In this document: piece by piece, positions 47,457 through 58,017 of the stretch
Numbering within the stretch: the first letter of the stretch is position 1
Layout of the letters: each line of letters begins with the position of its first letter
Source of the DNA: Edaphochlamys debaryana
Taxonomy: Eukaryota; Chlorophyta; Chlorophyceae; Chlamydomonadales
Assembly: GCA_016858145.1 (NCBI GenBank)
Contig: JAEHOE010000212.1
Coordinates: 1-64,000 of the forward strand
DNA length: 64,000 nt
Reading direction: 5' to 3'
Position numbers and translations under genes: made by a program
Notes under the pieces: generated by a model
The model's database searches: none
What the model was told of the DNA's origin: nothing
What the model saw: the letters and a program-made list of their open reading frames with translations, nothing else

Positions 47457-49073
47457 TGCCCTGCGCTCTCCCGGCTCGTGCTGGCCTTCACCTGCCTGCC
47501 GCCCGTGGAGGTTGTGCGCCCTGAGGCTCTGGCCCCCGGCCCCTGGTGCGTGGCGGCGCCCCTGTGGTGGAACCCCGTTCTGCCGGCCCTAGCCGGCGGC
47601 GGCGCGGGCCTTGAGGCCGACTTCCCCGATCTCTCTGCCATCCCCGGCCTGGTGACTGTGGGGGTTGCCGTCCGATGCTGGGAGGCCCTTGGCGTCATCC
47701 GCACCCAGCGGGCTGCGCTGCCACCGGGGCTAGAGCCCCCGCCCCGCCTCCGGCGGCGCTGGACGCTTCTGTACAAGCGGCGAGTCTTGCGGGGTGTGCT
47801 GCGCCTCGGCTCGGCCAATGATGGCGGCTTTGACCGCTCGACCCTGGCGGCGGCGTTGCAGGACGGCGTGACGGCCCTGGAGCGCTTTGCGGCGCTCCTG
47901 GCGCGCCTCCCTGCGGGCTGGGTCGAGGCGGCGCGCGCTGCGGCGGCTGGCGGACCTGCCGCAGCACCCTCCGCCGTGGCGGCCTGGCGGGAGGTGCTGG
48001 GCGCTGTGGGGTGGCGCTGTGGTGCTGCCGTCGTCCCCGCGGCCTCTCTGACCGTGCGGGCAGCCACGCAACTGCAAGTCGGGCCCGCCCTTGACGTTCT
48101 GGCCACCAAGCACGGCGCCTTTGTGGCTCAGGCGCTGGGCCTCGGCGGTGCCCCAGCCCCTGCTGCTGCCCTGGCCACGCTGCGGAGCACGTTCACCCGG
48201 CTCTGGCGGCTGCGGTGGGAGAACGAGAACAAAGAGCCGTTTTGGCGGCTGGCCCTCAACGGGTTCTCGTACTTTGCTATGCACGAGCGGCGGCGGCGGG
48301 CTGCGGCGGGCAGGGCGGGCTCGGGAGGGTCGGGGGCCTCGGGTTCTGTGCAAGAGGGCGGCGCTGCGCCTGCTGGGTCAGGTGGTGGTTGTGGAGGCAT
48401 GCCGCGTTGCCCTTGTGGACATGCTATGGATCAGGGCCCCCGGATGCATCACTTTTGGTCTTGCCCGGTCGCCCAGACGCTTCGTGACTACATGACCGAA
48501 ATGGGGGGTGTCGAGTTCTCGGTTGCGAATTTGTGGTTGGTTCAACCCCCTACGAATGAGATTCAACAGCCTGTGTGGGATGTTGTTTGTTTGGCCGCGG
48601 TTGCGGCTCTGGAGAGAGGGCGCCAATGGTTGTATGGGGTGCGGTCTGGGCCTGGCAGGCGGGTGCGGGCCCGATCTGTGCGGCGCATTGGTGCTCGGGT
48701 TGTAGCTGATTTTGTTTCGCGCCTCTGGTCCTTTGCCTTGCTGGGTGTTCGCCCGCGGGGCTGGGGCGCTGTGCCCGCAGATCATCCCTTTCTGGGCTCT
48801 GATGCCCTGGGGCGGGTGGTGTGCCGGGTGTCGCTCGAGGCTTCTGACTCTCACTCTGATTCCGTGTGATTTCCGTGTGATCCGCGCTGCTTGTCCCTTG
48901 GGCTAGGTGGTGCTGATTGGTGTTGTTTTGGCTGAGAGGGTGGGTGCGCTGACCAGAAGACTCTTTAGGACGGCTCCCGGCTTCGGTTGGGGGGCAAGGG
49001 GTTGAAGGGCTGCAGCCCATGCAAATCGGCCCTCGCAGGGGGGTCGGGCCTCTTGTAACGCACCGCATCCTAA
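47457..49073 (+). mobile_element. 5'-truncated LINE copy 1
   Basis: Begins abruptly within the post-RT region (the same protein segment is at ~55800 in the RT-bearing copy) and ends with the shared 3' tail and terminus CATCCTAA at 49073. Target and 5' junction are not clear. Confidence 0.85.
47478..48869 (+). pseudogene. LINE ORF2 C-terminal region, open
   Basis: 464 codons without a stop, but lacking any start that belongs to the protein and the whole RT domain. It carries VRPEALAPGPWCVAAPLWWN, RRRWTLLYKRRVLRGVLRLG, NENKEPFWRLALNGFSYFAM and a zinc-knuckle CPCGHAMDQGPRMHHFWSC, then WDVVCLAAVAALERGRQWLY and a normal stop. It is paralogous to 55.8-56.8 kb and, more distantly, to 51.1-52.0 kb. 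Confidence 0.85.
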
Positions 49074-49291
49074 CCCAGCCCAGCTTGTCCCTTGGGCTAG
49101 GTGGTGCTGATTGGTGTTTAGTTGTTAGGAGATTCGCGCACGTGACTGGCTGAGAGGGTGGGTGCGCTGACCAGAAGACTCTTTAGGACGGCTCCCGGCT
49201 TCGGTTGGGGGGCAAGGGGTTGACGGGCTGCAGCCCATGCAAATCGGCCCTCGCAGGGGGGTCGGGCCTCTTGTAACGCACCGCATCCTAA
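49074..49291 (+). mobile_element. LINE 3'-tail fragment, second copy of copy 1's end
   Basis: Repeats 48893-49073 (GCTTGTCCCTTGGGCTAGGT to CATCCTAA) with a ~30-bp difference containing TTTAGTTGTTAGGAGATTCG. A separate 5'-truncated insertion, or a duplication of the tail. Confidence 0.85.
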
Positions 49292-49333
49292 GGACGTCGC
49301 AGGGCGCGGGGCCCATGTAAGTCTGCTTCCTAA
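49292..49333 (+). mobile_element. 42-bp element-end fragment
   Basis: Starts GGACGTCGCAGGG and ends GTAAGTCTGCTTCCTAA. GGACGT follows the terminus on both sides, as expected for a target-site duplication around a severely truncated copy. Confidence 0.55.
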
Positions 49334-49484
49334 GGACGTGCGGGGGTTGGAGTAGGTGGCTGCCTCGGTGTTGGACATTCCCTTAGGGTACGCCTGGGGT
49401 CGGGGGAAGTTGACTCTCTCCCCCTTGTGCGGGGCCGGCAGCTTGCTGCCCGCTGGCCGCAACCCTGTAATGCGTCATTCCTAA
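49334..49484 (+). mobile_element. Family-2 LINE 3'-tail fragment
   Basis: 49346-49484 matches 52212-52350, the 3' end of LINE copy 2, almost base for base (GGTTGGAGTAGGTGGCTGCC to CATTCCTAA). Only the last ~140 bp of that family are present. Confidence 0.85.
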
Positions 49485-49491
49485 GGACGTG

Positions 49492-50546
49492 CGACCCGAT
49501 AGGGGTCCCTTCCGGGGGCGGCCTAGGGCGCTCTGTCTGCTCAGCTGTGGGGTGGTGGGTCCCTAGCGGTCTCTGCTGGGGGCCGCGCTGGCGGAGGACG
49601 CCGGTCGCGGTCTCAGACGCTTCGCGAGGTCATCATCGTCGCCTTCTCGCTGGAGTGTTCCTCGTTCCTCCATCGCTGGAGCCTCAAGTTCCTCGTGGCG
49701 TCGTCTTGCTACGGCTACTGTGGAGCGCCAGGTCGCTGGGCCTGGGCCTGTCTTCCAGTCGGCATCCGCGGTGTGATGCGCTGTGAGTTGCGCGCTTGGC
49801 GTCGAAGTCTCAACCTCCCGGACTTCTGGCTGGCTTGGAGCGGCCTAAGTGGCTATAGCCTAGAGAGGCTGTTACGGGAGGCGGCGCTAGGTCGGGCCGG
49901 GTGCGTGTGCGCTCCCGGTCCTGGGTGCGAGGTTTGGGGCGTGGGGGCGAGGGTGGTGCGCTGTCGCCGGTGGGCTTGAGCCGGGGCGTCTCTGGGCGTC
50001 GTCGAGAGCGCCCTGGCTTCGTTGTGCTCGTGTGTGGCAGCCGGCTCGGGACTTGCTGGGGGGCGCCTGGCGGGTGTGGTCCCCGCGGTGTCGGCTGGGG
50101 TTTCTGCTGGCCTGCGGCTGTGCGGTCGGGTGCTTTGGGCGGCGGGGTTTTGGGCGGGTTTGGGCAGGGCGGGCGGGGCGCGGGGGGTTGGGCGTTTGTG
50201 AGGTCGGGGCGGGTTGGGCGGGTTTGGGTGGGCGGGCGCTGGTGTAGCTAGGGAAGGGCCCTGCGTAGGGTCGTGGGCCAGTGCTGCGTGGGGGCGTTTG
50301 GGGTTTGTGCTGCGTGTTTGCCCGGCCACGTCACTGGCTGGGCGGGCTGCTGGGGCTTGCCCTGGCTGGCTCTTTGGACCCGCGCGTGTGCTTGGAGTTG
50401 GTGGCGGCGCAAGACCTTGGCGGTGTTTGACCGTGCAGACTCTTCTCCTGGCCTTCGGGCCGGGGGACACGGGGTTCGAGGGCTGTAGCCCCACCCAAGT
50501 CGGCCCTCGCAGGGGGGTCGGGCCTCTTGTAATACCCGCATCCTAA
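49492..50546 (+). mobile_element. Non-autonomous unit U, copy A
   Basis: ~1.05 kb from CGACCCGATAGGGGTCCCTT to the common tail and CATCCTAA. Nearly identical to copies C (52361-53474) and D (56905-58017), but lacking their first ~60 bp. No protein motif in any frame. The last ~90 bp match the RT-bearing LINE's 3' end. Confidence 0.85.
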
Positions 50547-50549
50547 GGA

Positions 50550-51131
50550 CGCCGGTGGGCTTGAGCCGGGGCGTCTCTGGGCGTCGTCGAGAGCGCACTG
50601 GCTTCGTTGTGCTCGTGTGTGGCAGCCGTCTCGGGACTTGCTGGGGGGCGCCTGGCGGGCGTGGTCCCCGGGGTGTCGGCTGGGGTTTCTGCTGGCCTGC
50701 GGCTGTGCGGTCGGGTGCTTTGGGCGGCGGGGTTTTGGGCGGGTTTGGGCAGGGTGGGCGGGGCGCGGGGGGTTGGGCGTTTGTGAGGTCGGGGCGGGTT
50801 GGGCGGGTTTCGGTGGGCGGGCGCTGGTGTAGCTAGGGAAGGGCCCTGCGTAGGGTTGTGGGCCAGTGCTGCGTGGGGGCGTTTGGGGTTCGTGCTGCGT
50901 GTTTGCCCGGCCACGTCACTGGCTGGGCGGGCTGCTGGGGCTTGCCCTGGCTGGCTCTTTGGACCCGCGCGTGTGCTTGCAGTTGGTGGCGGCGCAAGAC
51001 CTTGGCGGTGTTTGACCGTGCAGACTCTTCTCCTGGCCTTCGGGCCGGGGGACACGGGGTTCGAGGGCTGTAGCCCCACCCAAGCCGGCCCTCGCAGGGG
51101 GGTCGGGCCTCTTGTAATACCCGCATCCTAA
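50550..51131 (+). mobile_element. Non-autonomous unit U, copy B (truncated)
   Basis: Begins inside U at CGCCGGTGGGCTTGAGCC and runs to the same terminus. Only a handful of substitutions from copy A. It abuts copy A's terminus with GGA between. Confidence 0.85.
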
Positions 51132-52350
51132 GGACCGCTGTACCGCTCAGACGTCGTGCTTGGTGTGCTTGGCGTCTCGGAATGGTTCACGCTACCGTCC
51201 GAGCTCCACTGCGGAGTTCGGGCCGCTGGCCTCTTTGCAGCGCTGCTGCAGCGTATACCCCCAGCTTGGGTGGAGGCTGCACGTGCTGCACGGCTGGCGC
51301 CTGGTGGGCCGGCCGCGGCCCCGCCGCTGCTGGCTGCCTGTCGCATCATCGCCCCTGCCGTGGGCTGGACGCTGCCGCCGGGTGCTCCCTGCCGCGCGAT
51401 CCAGCTCACGGTTCGGGCCGCTACTCAGCTCCAACTCTCCGCGTCGGTGGAATCGCTGGCGCGGCGCCATCGGGCCTTCGTTGCGGAGGCCCTATCCCTT
51501 CCCGCTGCGCCGCCTGAACCACTGTCTGTGTTCGCCGCAACTCTGCAGCGGCTTTGGGCGGTGCGGTGGGAGCCGGAACACAAAGAACCGCTCTGGCGTC
51601 TGGCTCTTAATGGGTTTGCGGGGTTTGGGATGCATGCAGCTGATATTGCTCGGGGAGTAGCCCCTGCGGTGTGCCCGTGTGGTGTGCAGATGGATGAAGG
51701 GGATCGGGCGCACCACTTCTGGTCTTGCTGTGTCGCTGGTGCTCTTCGTGAGGCCATTGAAGAAGAACTGTACAGATGGACTCCTAGCTATGCCCTCGGC
51801 AAGCAGCATTTGTGGCTCGTGACTCCGCCTGTGGGCGTGTCTGGTGTGACTTGGGATGTGGTCTGCCTGGCTGCGGTGGCTGCTCTGGAGCGGTGCCGTC
51901 AGTGGCTCTACGCCGCCCGCCCGGAGTCAGGTGCCCCGCTTGGGCGCGCCACCCTTTCTCGACTTGGTTTGCAAGTGGCTGCGGAATTCTGAGCTCGTGT
52001 TCGCTCCTTTGCGGACGACTGTGGTCAAGGTTTCAGTAAGAAGTGGAGAGACGTTCCGCCCGAGCACCCTTTCCTGGGCGGCGTCGCCGGGAAGCCGCGG
52101 TTCAACCCCCCTGCAGATGTCGAGCCGCCTTCCCCCTGACTCGGCGTGATTGAGGTGCTTGTGATGATCTCATGTAGCTAGCCCACTCGGGCTGAGACTG
52201 TAGCTGTATGGGTTGGAGTAGGTGGCTGCCTCGGTGTTGGACATTCCCTTAGGGTACGCCTGGGGTCAGGGGAAGTTGACTCTCTCCCCCTTGTGCGGGG
52301 CCGGCAGCTTGCTGCCCGCTGGCCGCAACCCTGTAATGCGTCATTCCTAA
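51132..52350 (+). mobile_element. 5'-truncated LINE copy 2, family 2
   Basis: Starts directly after copy B's terminus and ends GTAATGCGTCATTCCTAA. The tail differs from the family-1 tail but has its own hairpin (GCCGGCAGCTTGCTGCC region) and the same final CCTAA. Confidence 0.8.
51156..51992 (+). pseudogene. LINE ORF2 C-terminal region, family 2
   Basis: Open frame related to copy 1 but clearly diverged: PEHKEPLWRLALNGFAGFGM, zinc-knuckle CPCGVQMDEGDRAHHFWSCC and WDVVCLAAVAALERCRQWLY. It ends at a stop earlier than copy 1. No RT domain; 5'-truncated. Confidence 0.8.
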
Positions 52351-52360
52351 GGAACCACAG

Positions 52361-53474
52361 CACCATAGCGTGCTTGGGCCGGCGACACCTCACGCCGCGC
52401 CGATGTGCCAATATTTGTCGACCCGATAGGGGTCCCTTCCGGGGGCGGCCTAGGGCGCTCTGTCTGCTCAGCTGTGGGATGGTGGGTCCCTAGCGGTCTC
52501 TGCTGGGGGCCGCGCTGGCGGAGGACGCCGGTCGCGGTCTCAGAAGCTTCGCGAGGTCATCATCGTCGCCTTCTCGCTGGAGTGTTCCTCGTTCCTCCAC
52601 CGCTGGAGCCTCAAGTTCCTCGTGGCGTCGTCTTGCTACGGCTACTGTGGAGCGCCAGGTCGCTGGGCCTGGGCCTGTCTTCCAGTCGGCATCCGCGGTG
52701 TGATGCGCTGTGAGTTGCGCGCTTGGCGTCGAGGGTCCCAACCTCCCGGACTTCTGGCTGGCTTGGAGCGGCCTAAGTGGCTATAGCCTAGAGAGGCTGT
52801 TACGGGAGGCGGCGCTAGGTCGGGCCGGGTGCGTGTGCGCTCCCGGTCCTGGGTACGAGGTTTGGGGCGTGGGGGCGAGGGTGGTGCGCTGTCGCCGGTG
52901 GGCTTGAGCCGGGGCGTCTCTGGGCGTCGTCGAGAGCGCCCTGGCTTCGTTGTGCTCGTGTGTGGCAGCCGGCTCGGGACTTGCTGGGGGGCGCCTGGCG
53001 GGTGTGGTCCCCGCGGTGTCGGCTGGGGTTTCTGCTGGCCTGCGGCTGTGCGGTCGGGTGCTTTAGGCGGCGGGGTTTTGGGCGGGTTTGGGCAGGGCGG
53101 GCGGGGCGCGGGGGGTTGGGCGTTTGTGAGGTCGGGGCGGGTTGGGCGGGTTTGGGTGGGCGGGCGCTGGTGTAGCTAGGGAAGGGCCCTGCGTAGGGTC
53201 GTGGGCCAGTGCTGCGTGGGGGCGTTTGGGGTTTGTGCTGCGTGTTTGCCCGGCCACGTCACTGGCTGGGCGGGCTGCTGGGGCTTGCCCTGGCTGGCTC
53301 TTTGGACCCGCGCGTGTGCTTGGAGTTGGTGGCGGCGCAAGACCTTGGCGGTGTTTGACCGTGCAGACTCTTCTCCTGGCCTTCGGGCCGGGGGACACGG
53401 GGTTCGAGGGCTGTAGCCCCACCCAAGTCGGCCCTCGCAGGGGGGTCGGGCCTCTTGTAATACCCGCATCCTAA
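52361..53474 (+). mobile_element. Non-autonomous unit U, copy C (longest form)
   Basis: Starts CACCATAGCGTGCTTGGGCC after the family-2 terminus and ends CATCCTAA. Nearly identical to copy D over 1.11 kb, including the 5' part missing in copy A. Confidence 0.85.
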
Positions 53475-53482
53475 GGTCGCAG

Positions 53483-53508
53483 GGCCTCTTGTAATACCCG
53501 CATCCTAA
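53483..53508 (+). mobile_element. 26-bp terminal fragment with target duplication
   Basis: Only the last 26 bp of the tail (GGCCTCTTGTAATACCCGCA then TCCTAA), flanked by GGTCGCAG at 53475-53482 and again at 53509-53516. It reads as an extremely 5'-truncated insertion with an 8-bp target-site duplication. Confidence 0.75.
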
Positions 53509-53516
53509 GGTCGCAG

Positions 53517-56500
53517 CCCTTACCTCTTACCTCTTACCTCGTGCTCCGTGCGCCCAGGCCAGCCTGCCGATCACCATATGGTCGTGGCGGCCCTGGCGCC
53601 CGCGCCGTCCCACGTCCCCGCCGGCCCAGGCTTGCCACGCGCCCGCCTGCACCTGCTGGACTTTCCTGACCTGCGGTCCGAGCTGCACGACTGGCTGGCG
53701 GTGCGGGTGCCCGCGGCGCCCAACAACCCCGGCGCCCTGCTGCGCTGGTGGCCCCGCTTCAAGTCTCAGCTCTTCCGGGTCATCGCCCGCCTCAGCGCCG
53801 CTGCACGGCGGCGCCACGTGTTCTGCTTATCTGAGGAGGCTGCCGCTGCGGCGGCGGCCGACGCGGCGTGCGCTGCGGTGGAGGGGGCGGCGCCCGGCTC
53901 TGCCGCCAGCGCCGCTGCAGCCGCCCAGGCCGTGGCCGCCCGTGCTCACGCCGCAGCCGCCGCACGAGACGCCTCCGCGGGCCTCGCTCGCAAGACCCGC
54001 TGGGCGTGGCTGCGGGCAGGTGAGCGGCCCTCCACGGCCCTTACCCGCCTCGTGCGCCCCCCTGGCGCCTGTCGCCGCATCGCCGCGCTCCGCTGCCCTG
54101 GGCGTGGGATCTCCAGCAACCCCCGCCACATGGCGCAAGCGGTGGCTGACTACTGGAGCGGCGTCTGCCGCCCCGCTCCGCCCTCGCCCAGTGCTCGGGC
54201 GGCGGTGCTAGCTGCTTTGCGTGCGGAAGGCCGCCGCCTCCCGCCTGACCAACTCGACGCTCTGGGCCGCAGCACGGTGTCCGCCTCCAAGGTGGCTGAC
54301 GCTTTGGCGGCGTCTCCCGCCGGTCGTGCCCCGGGTGCTGACGGGATTCCTGTGGAGCTCTACCAAGCCTTCCCTACCTTCTTCGCACCATTGCTTGCCA
54401 GCGTGTTCTCCGCCATCCTCCCCTCCGGCTCCGTCCCCGCTGGCTTCCTGGACGGCGTCATCTCCTCCTTCGTCAAGGCTGGCGACCCCGTGGAGCCCTC
54501 CAACTACCGCCCCATCACGCTGCTGGACACCGACTACCGCACCCTCGCCCGCGTCCTGGTGCGGCGCCTGCTGCCTCTGCTTGGTGACGCCATCGCTCCC
54601 GAGCAGACCGCCTTCCTCCGCCTCCGCCGCATCGCCGACAAGGTGCTGCTGCTCCAGCTCCTCCCTGCGCTCCTGGATGCGTTGGGAGCGTCTGGCTTCG
54701 CCCTGTTCCTGGACTTCTACAAGGCCTATGACACTGTGGACCGCGACTTCCTGTTCGCCTGCCTCGAGGAGCTGGGGGTGGGCGACGGCTTCCTGGCGTG
54801 GGTGCGGCGGCTGCACTCCGGCACGCGGGCTGCTGGGCTCGTCAACGGCGCACTGTCGTCCTGGGTGCCCATGGCCGCTGGGGTGCGGCAGGGCTGCCCG
54901 CTGGCGCCGCTGCTCTACTTGGCGGTGGCGCAGGCGTTGCTCTCGTGGCTGCGGAGCCAGGGGTTTGGCTTGGGGCCCCCGGCGCTCCACCAGACCGCCT
55001 CCCAGTACGCTGATGACTGCACCGCCTTTGTCTCCGCCCCCGCCCTGTCCGCCTTCCGCCCCGCCATGGACCGCTTCTTTGAGGCGTCTGGGCAGCGTCT
55101 TAACGCAGCCAAGTGCGAGATGCTGGCGATGGGGCGGAACGAGCCTGGCTCGTGCGAAACCGCCTGGGCTGCGATGGCGCATGTGGCGGCGCTGCGGGCT
55201 GGGCCCTCGCCCTCTGTGCCGCCGCAGCCCGGCCCCGTCGTGACCATTGGCATGCGCGTCGTGCGCCATCCCAAGACGTTAGGCGTGCGCTTCTCCAACG
55301 GCGATGACCTCCCGGCCCCCAGCCTGGCGCCTGCGCTGGCAACTTTGCCCCGCGTCGCTGCTCTCCCCCTTTCCGCCTTCGGCCGGGCCGCGGCGGTGAG
55401 TGGGTATGCGCTGAGCCGGGTCCTGTACCACCTTGAGTTTGCGGACCTGCCTCCGGCCGCCGACTTGGCGGCCCTCAGCACGGCCGTGACCTCTGTTGTC
55501 GACCGCTCGACCGCCCCTGGCTCGGCGGCTGCCGCCGCCCGCGGGCCAGGCCTTGGCCCCACCTGCCTCGCCCTGCCCCCTGCGGTTGGCGGGTTTGGGC
55601 TGTTGCCCCTCGTGGAGCACGTGCAGGGCCGCCACGCGGTCCTGGCGGCGCGCCTCCTGCTGGGCGCCTGCGGCCTCTCGCCGTACACCCCGGGTTGGCC
55701 TGGCCCTGCTGCTGCGGCTCCGCCGTGCCGCCCACCCGCTGTGCCTGCTGGCCCTCCGCGGCGATGACCTCGCCGCCCTCGTCAGCAGCACTCCGTGCCC
55801 TACCCTCGCACGCCTGGTGGGTGCCTTCGGGCCCCTGCCCCCCGTGGAGGTCATCCGCCCCGACGCCCTGGCGGCGGGCCCCTGGTGCGCTGCCGCCCCG
55901 ATGTGGTGGAACCCAGCTCTTCCCGCCGCCGCCGGCGGCGCTGGGCTGGAGGCTGATTTCCCTGACCTGTTCGCCCTCGGCTCCCTCATCTCGGTTGGGG
56001 TTGCTGTGCGCTGTTGGGACGCGTTCCGCGCTGTCCGGGCGGAGCGGGCTGTGCTGCAGCCTGGGCAGCCGCCCTCCCCACGTCAGCGGCGGCGCTGGAC
56101 CCTGATGTACCGACGGCGTGTGCTGCGGCACGTGCTGCGCCTCTGGGGCCCCGGTGACCAGGGCTACGACCACTCTCAGCTCGATCCCGCTCTACAGGAT
56201 GGGCTGTTGGCGCTGGAGCGGTTTGTGGCGCTGCTTGGCCGCCTGCCCGCTGGGTGGGCGGCTGCAGCGCGCGCTGCGCTGGCTGCAGGGCCTGCCGCCT
56301 CCCGGGAGCCCCGGGCTGCCTGGCGGGCTTGCCTGGACGCGCTGGGCTGGCGCCTTGGGGTGGCGGTCGTCCCCGTGGCTGCGCTGTCCGTCAAGGTGGC
56401 CACGTCCCTGCAGCTGGCGCCACGCCTAGCGGCGCTGGAGGCGAAGCATGGGGCCTTCGTGTCGCAGGCGCTCGGCCTCGGCGGCCCGGCGCCTGCCGCT

Positions 56501-56903
56501 GCCCTGGCTGCGCTGCGGAGCACCCTGGCGCGGCTGTGGGCCCTGCGCTGAGAAAATGAGCACAAGGAGCCCTTCTGGCGGCTGGCCCTCAAGGGCTTTG
56601 CGTTCTTCGCTTGGCATGAGCGTCGGGCGGCGCAGGCCGCGGCGGCGGCGGGGGCTGCGGGCGCAGGGGCTTCGTATCCCGGCCCGGGGCGCCGAGGGCG
56701 TGGGCGTGGGCGTGGGCGGGGTCGCGGGCGTGGGCGTGGGCGAGGGCAGGGCCGGTCCAGGGGCCGGCGCCTGGCCTCCGGTGCCCCCTGCTGCCCCTGG
56801 GCTCCTGGGCTTTGGGCCGGGGGACAAGGGGTACGAGGGCTGTAGCCCCACCCAAGTCGGCCCTCGCAGGGGGGTCGGGCCTCTTGTAATACCCGCATCC
56901 TAA
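53517..56903 (+). mobile_element. LINE copy 3 with reverse transcriptase
   Basis: The longest autonomous-type copy. It begins within the apurinic-type endonuclease end (ADHHMVVAAL, matching the final SDH motif), so most of the endonuclease is missing. It continues through RT and part of the C-terminal region and ends in the shared tail at 56903. The tail is joined directly to LINE sequence that lacks the zinc knuckle, implying an internal deletion near 56.7-56.8 kb. Confidence 0.9.
53548..56797 (+). pseudogene. LINE ORF2: RT domain, frameshifted
   Basis: Plus-strand frame open from 53548 to 55767. RT motifs in order: GRAPGADGIPVELYQAF, NYRPITLLDTDYRTLARVLV, APEQTAFLRLRRIADKVLLL, GFALFLDFYKAYDTVDRDFL, AAGVRQGCPLAPLLYL, then the catalytic YADD in TASQYADDCTAFV and GQRLNAAKCEMLAMG. 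Near 55.69 kb the frame shifts by one base. The C-terminal region continues in the frame seen at 55.7-56.55 kb (MWWNPALPAAAGGAGLEADF, RRRWTLMYRRRVLRHVLRLW) up to a TGA at 56549 where relatives have Trp. Two small lesions and the missing endonuclease make it non-functional, though recent. Confidence 0.92.
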
Positions 56904-56904
56904 A

Positions 56905-58017
56905 CACCATAACGTGCTTGGGCCGGCGACACCTCACGCCGCGCCGATGTGCCAATATTTGTCGACCCGATAGGGGTCCCTTCCGGGGGCGGCCTAGGGC
57001 GCTCTGTCTGCTCAGCTGTGGGATGGTGGGTCCCTAGCGGTCTCTGCTGGGGGCCGCGCTGGCGGAGGACGCCGGTCGCGGTCTCAGAAGCTTCGCGAGG
57101 TCATCATCGTCGCCTTCTCGCTGGAGTGTTCCTCGTTCCTCCATCGCTGGAGCCTCAAGTTCCTCGTGGCGTCGTCTTGCTACGGCTACTGTGGAGCGCC
57201 AGGTCGCTGGGCCTGGGCCTGTCTTCCAGTCGGCATCCGCGGTGTGATGCGCTGTGAGTTGCGCGCTTGGCGTCGAGGTCCCAACCTCCCGGACTTCTGG
57301 CTGGCTTGGAGCGGCCTAAGTGGCTATAGCCTAGAGAGGCTGTTACGGGAGGCGGCGCTAGGTCGGGCCGGGTGCGTGTGCGCTCCCGGTCCTGGGTACG
57401 AGGTTTGGGGCGTGGGGGCGAGGGTGGTGCGCTGTCGCCGGTGGGCTTGAGCCGGGGCGTCTCTGGGCGTCGTCGAGAGCGCCCTGGCTTCGTTGTGCTC
57501 GTGTGTGGCAGCCGGCTCGGGACTTGCTGGGGGGCGCCTGGCGGGTGTGGTCCCCGCGGTGTCGGCTGGGGTTTCTGCTGGCCTGCGGCTGTGCGGTCGG
57601 GTGCTTTAGGCGGCGGGGTTTTGGGCGGGTTTGGGCAGGGCGGGCGGGGCGCGGGGGGTTGGGCGTTCGTGAGGTCGGGGCGGGTTGGGCGGGTTTGGGT
57701 GGGCGGGCGCTGGTGTAGCTAGGGAAGGGCCCTGCGTAGGGTCGTGGGCCAGTGCTGCGTGGGGGCGTTTGGGGTTTGTGCTGCGTGTTTGCCCGGCCAC
57801 GTCACTGGCTGGGCGGGCTGCTGGGGCTTGCCCTGGCTGGCTCTTTGGACCCGCGCGTGTGCTTGGAGTTGGTGGCGGCGCAAGACCTTGGCGGTGTTTG
57901 ACCGTGCAGACTCTTCTCCTGGCCTTCGGGCCGGGGGACAAGGGGTTCGAGGGCTGTAGCCCCACCCAAGTCGGCCCTCGCAGGGGGGTCGGGCCTCTTG
58001 TAATACCCGCATCCTAA
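56905..58017 (+). mobile_element. Non-autonomous unit U, copy D
   Basis: Full-length form, starting CACCATAACGTGCTTGGGCC right after the LINE copy 3 terminus. ACACC occurs at its left edge (56904-56908) and again just after its end (58018-58022), consistent with a short target-site duplication. Confidence 0.85.

Noticed and set aside
49492..50546. Short ORFs repeated in the U units (e.g. ~100-120 codons starting MRVRSRSWVRGLG)
   Set aside because: They recur only because the DNA unit is repeated. Low-complexity Gly/Arg/Trp translations with stops at different places and no domain.
54208..55269. 353-codon minus-strand frame
   Set aside because: Exact antisense of the LINE reverse transcriptase domain.
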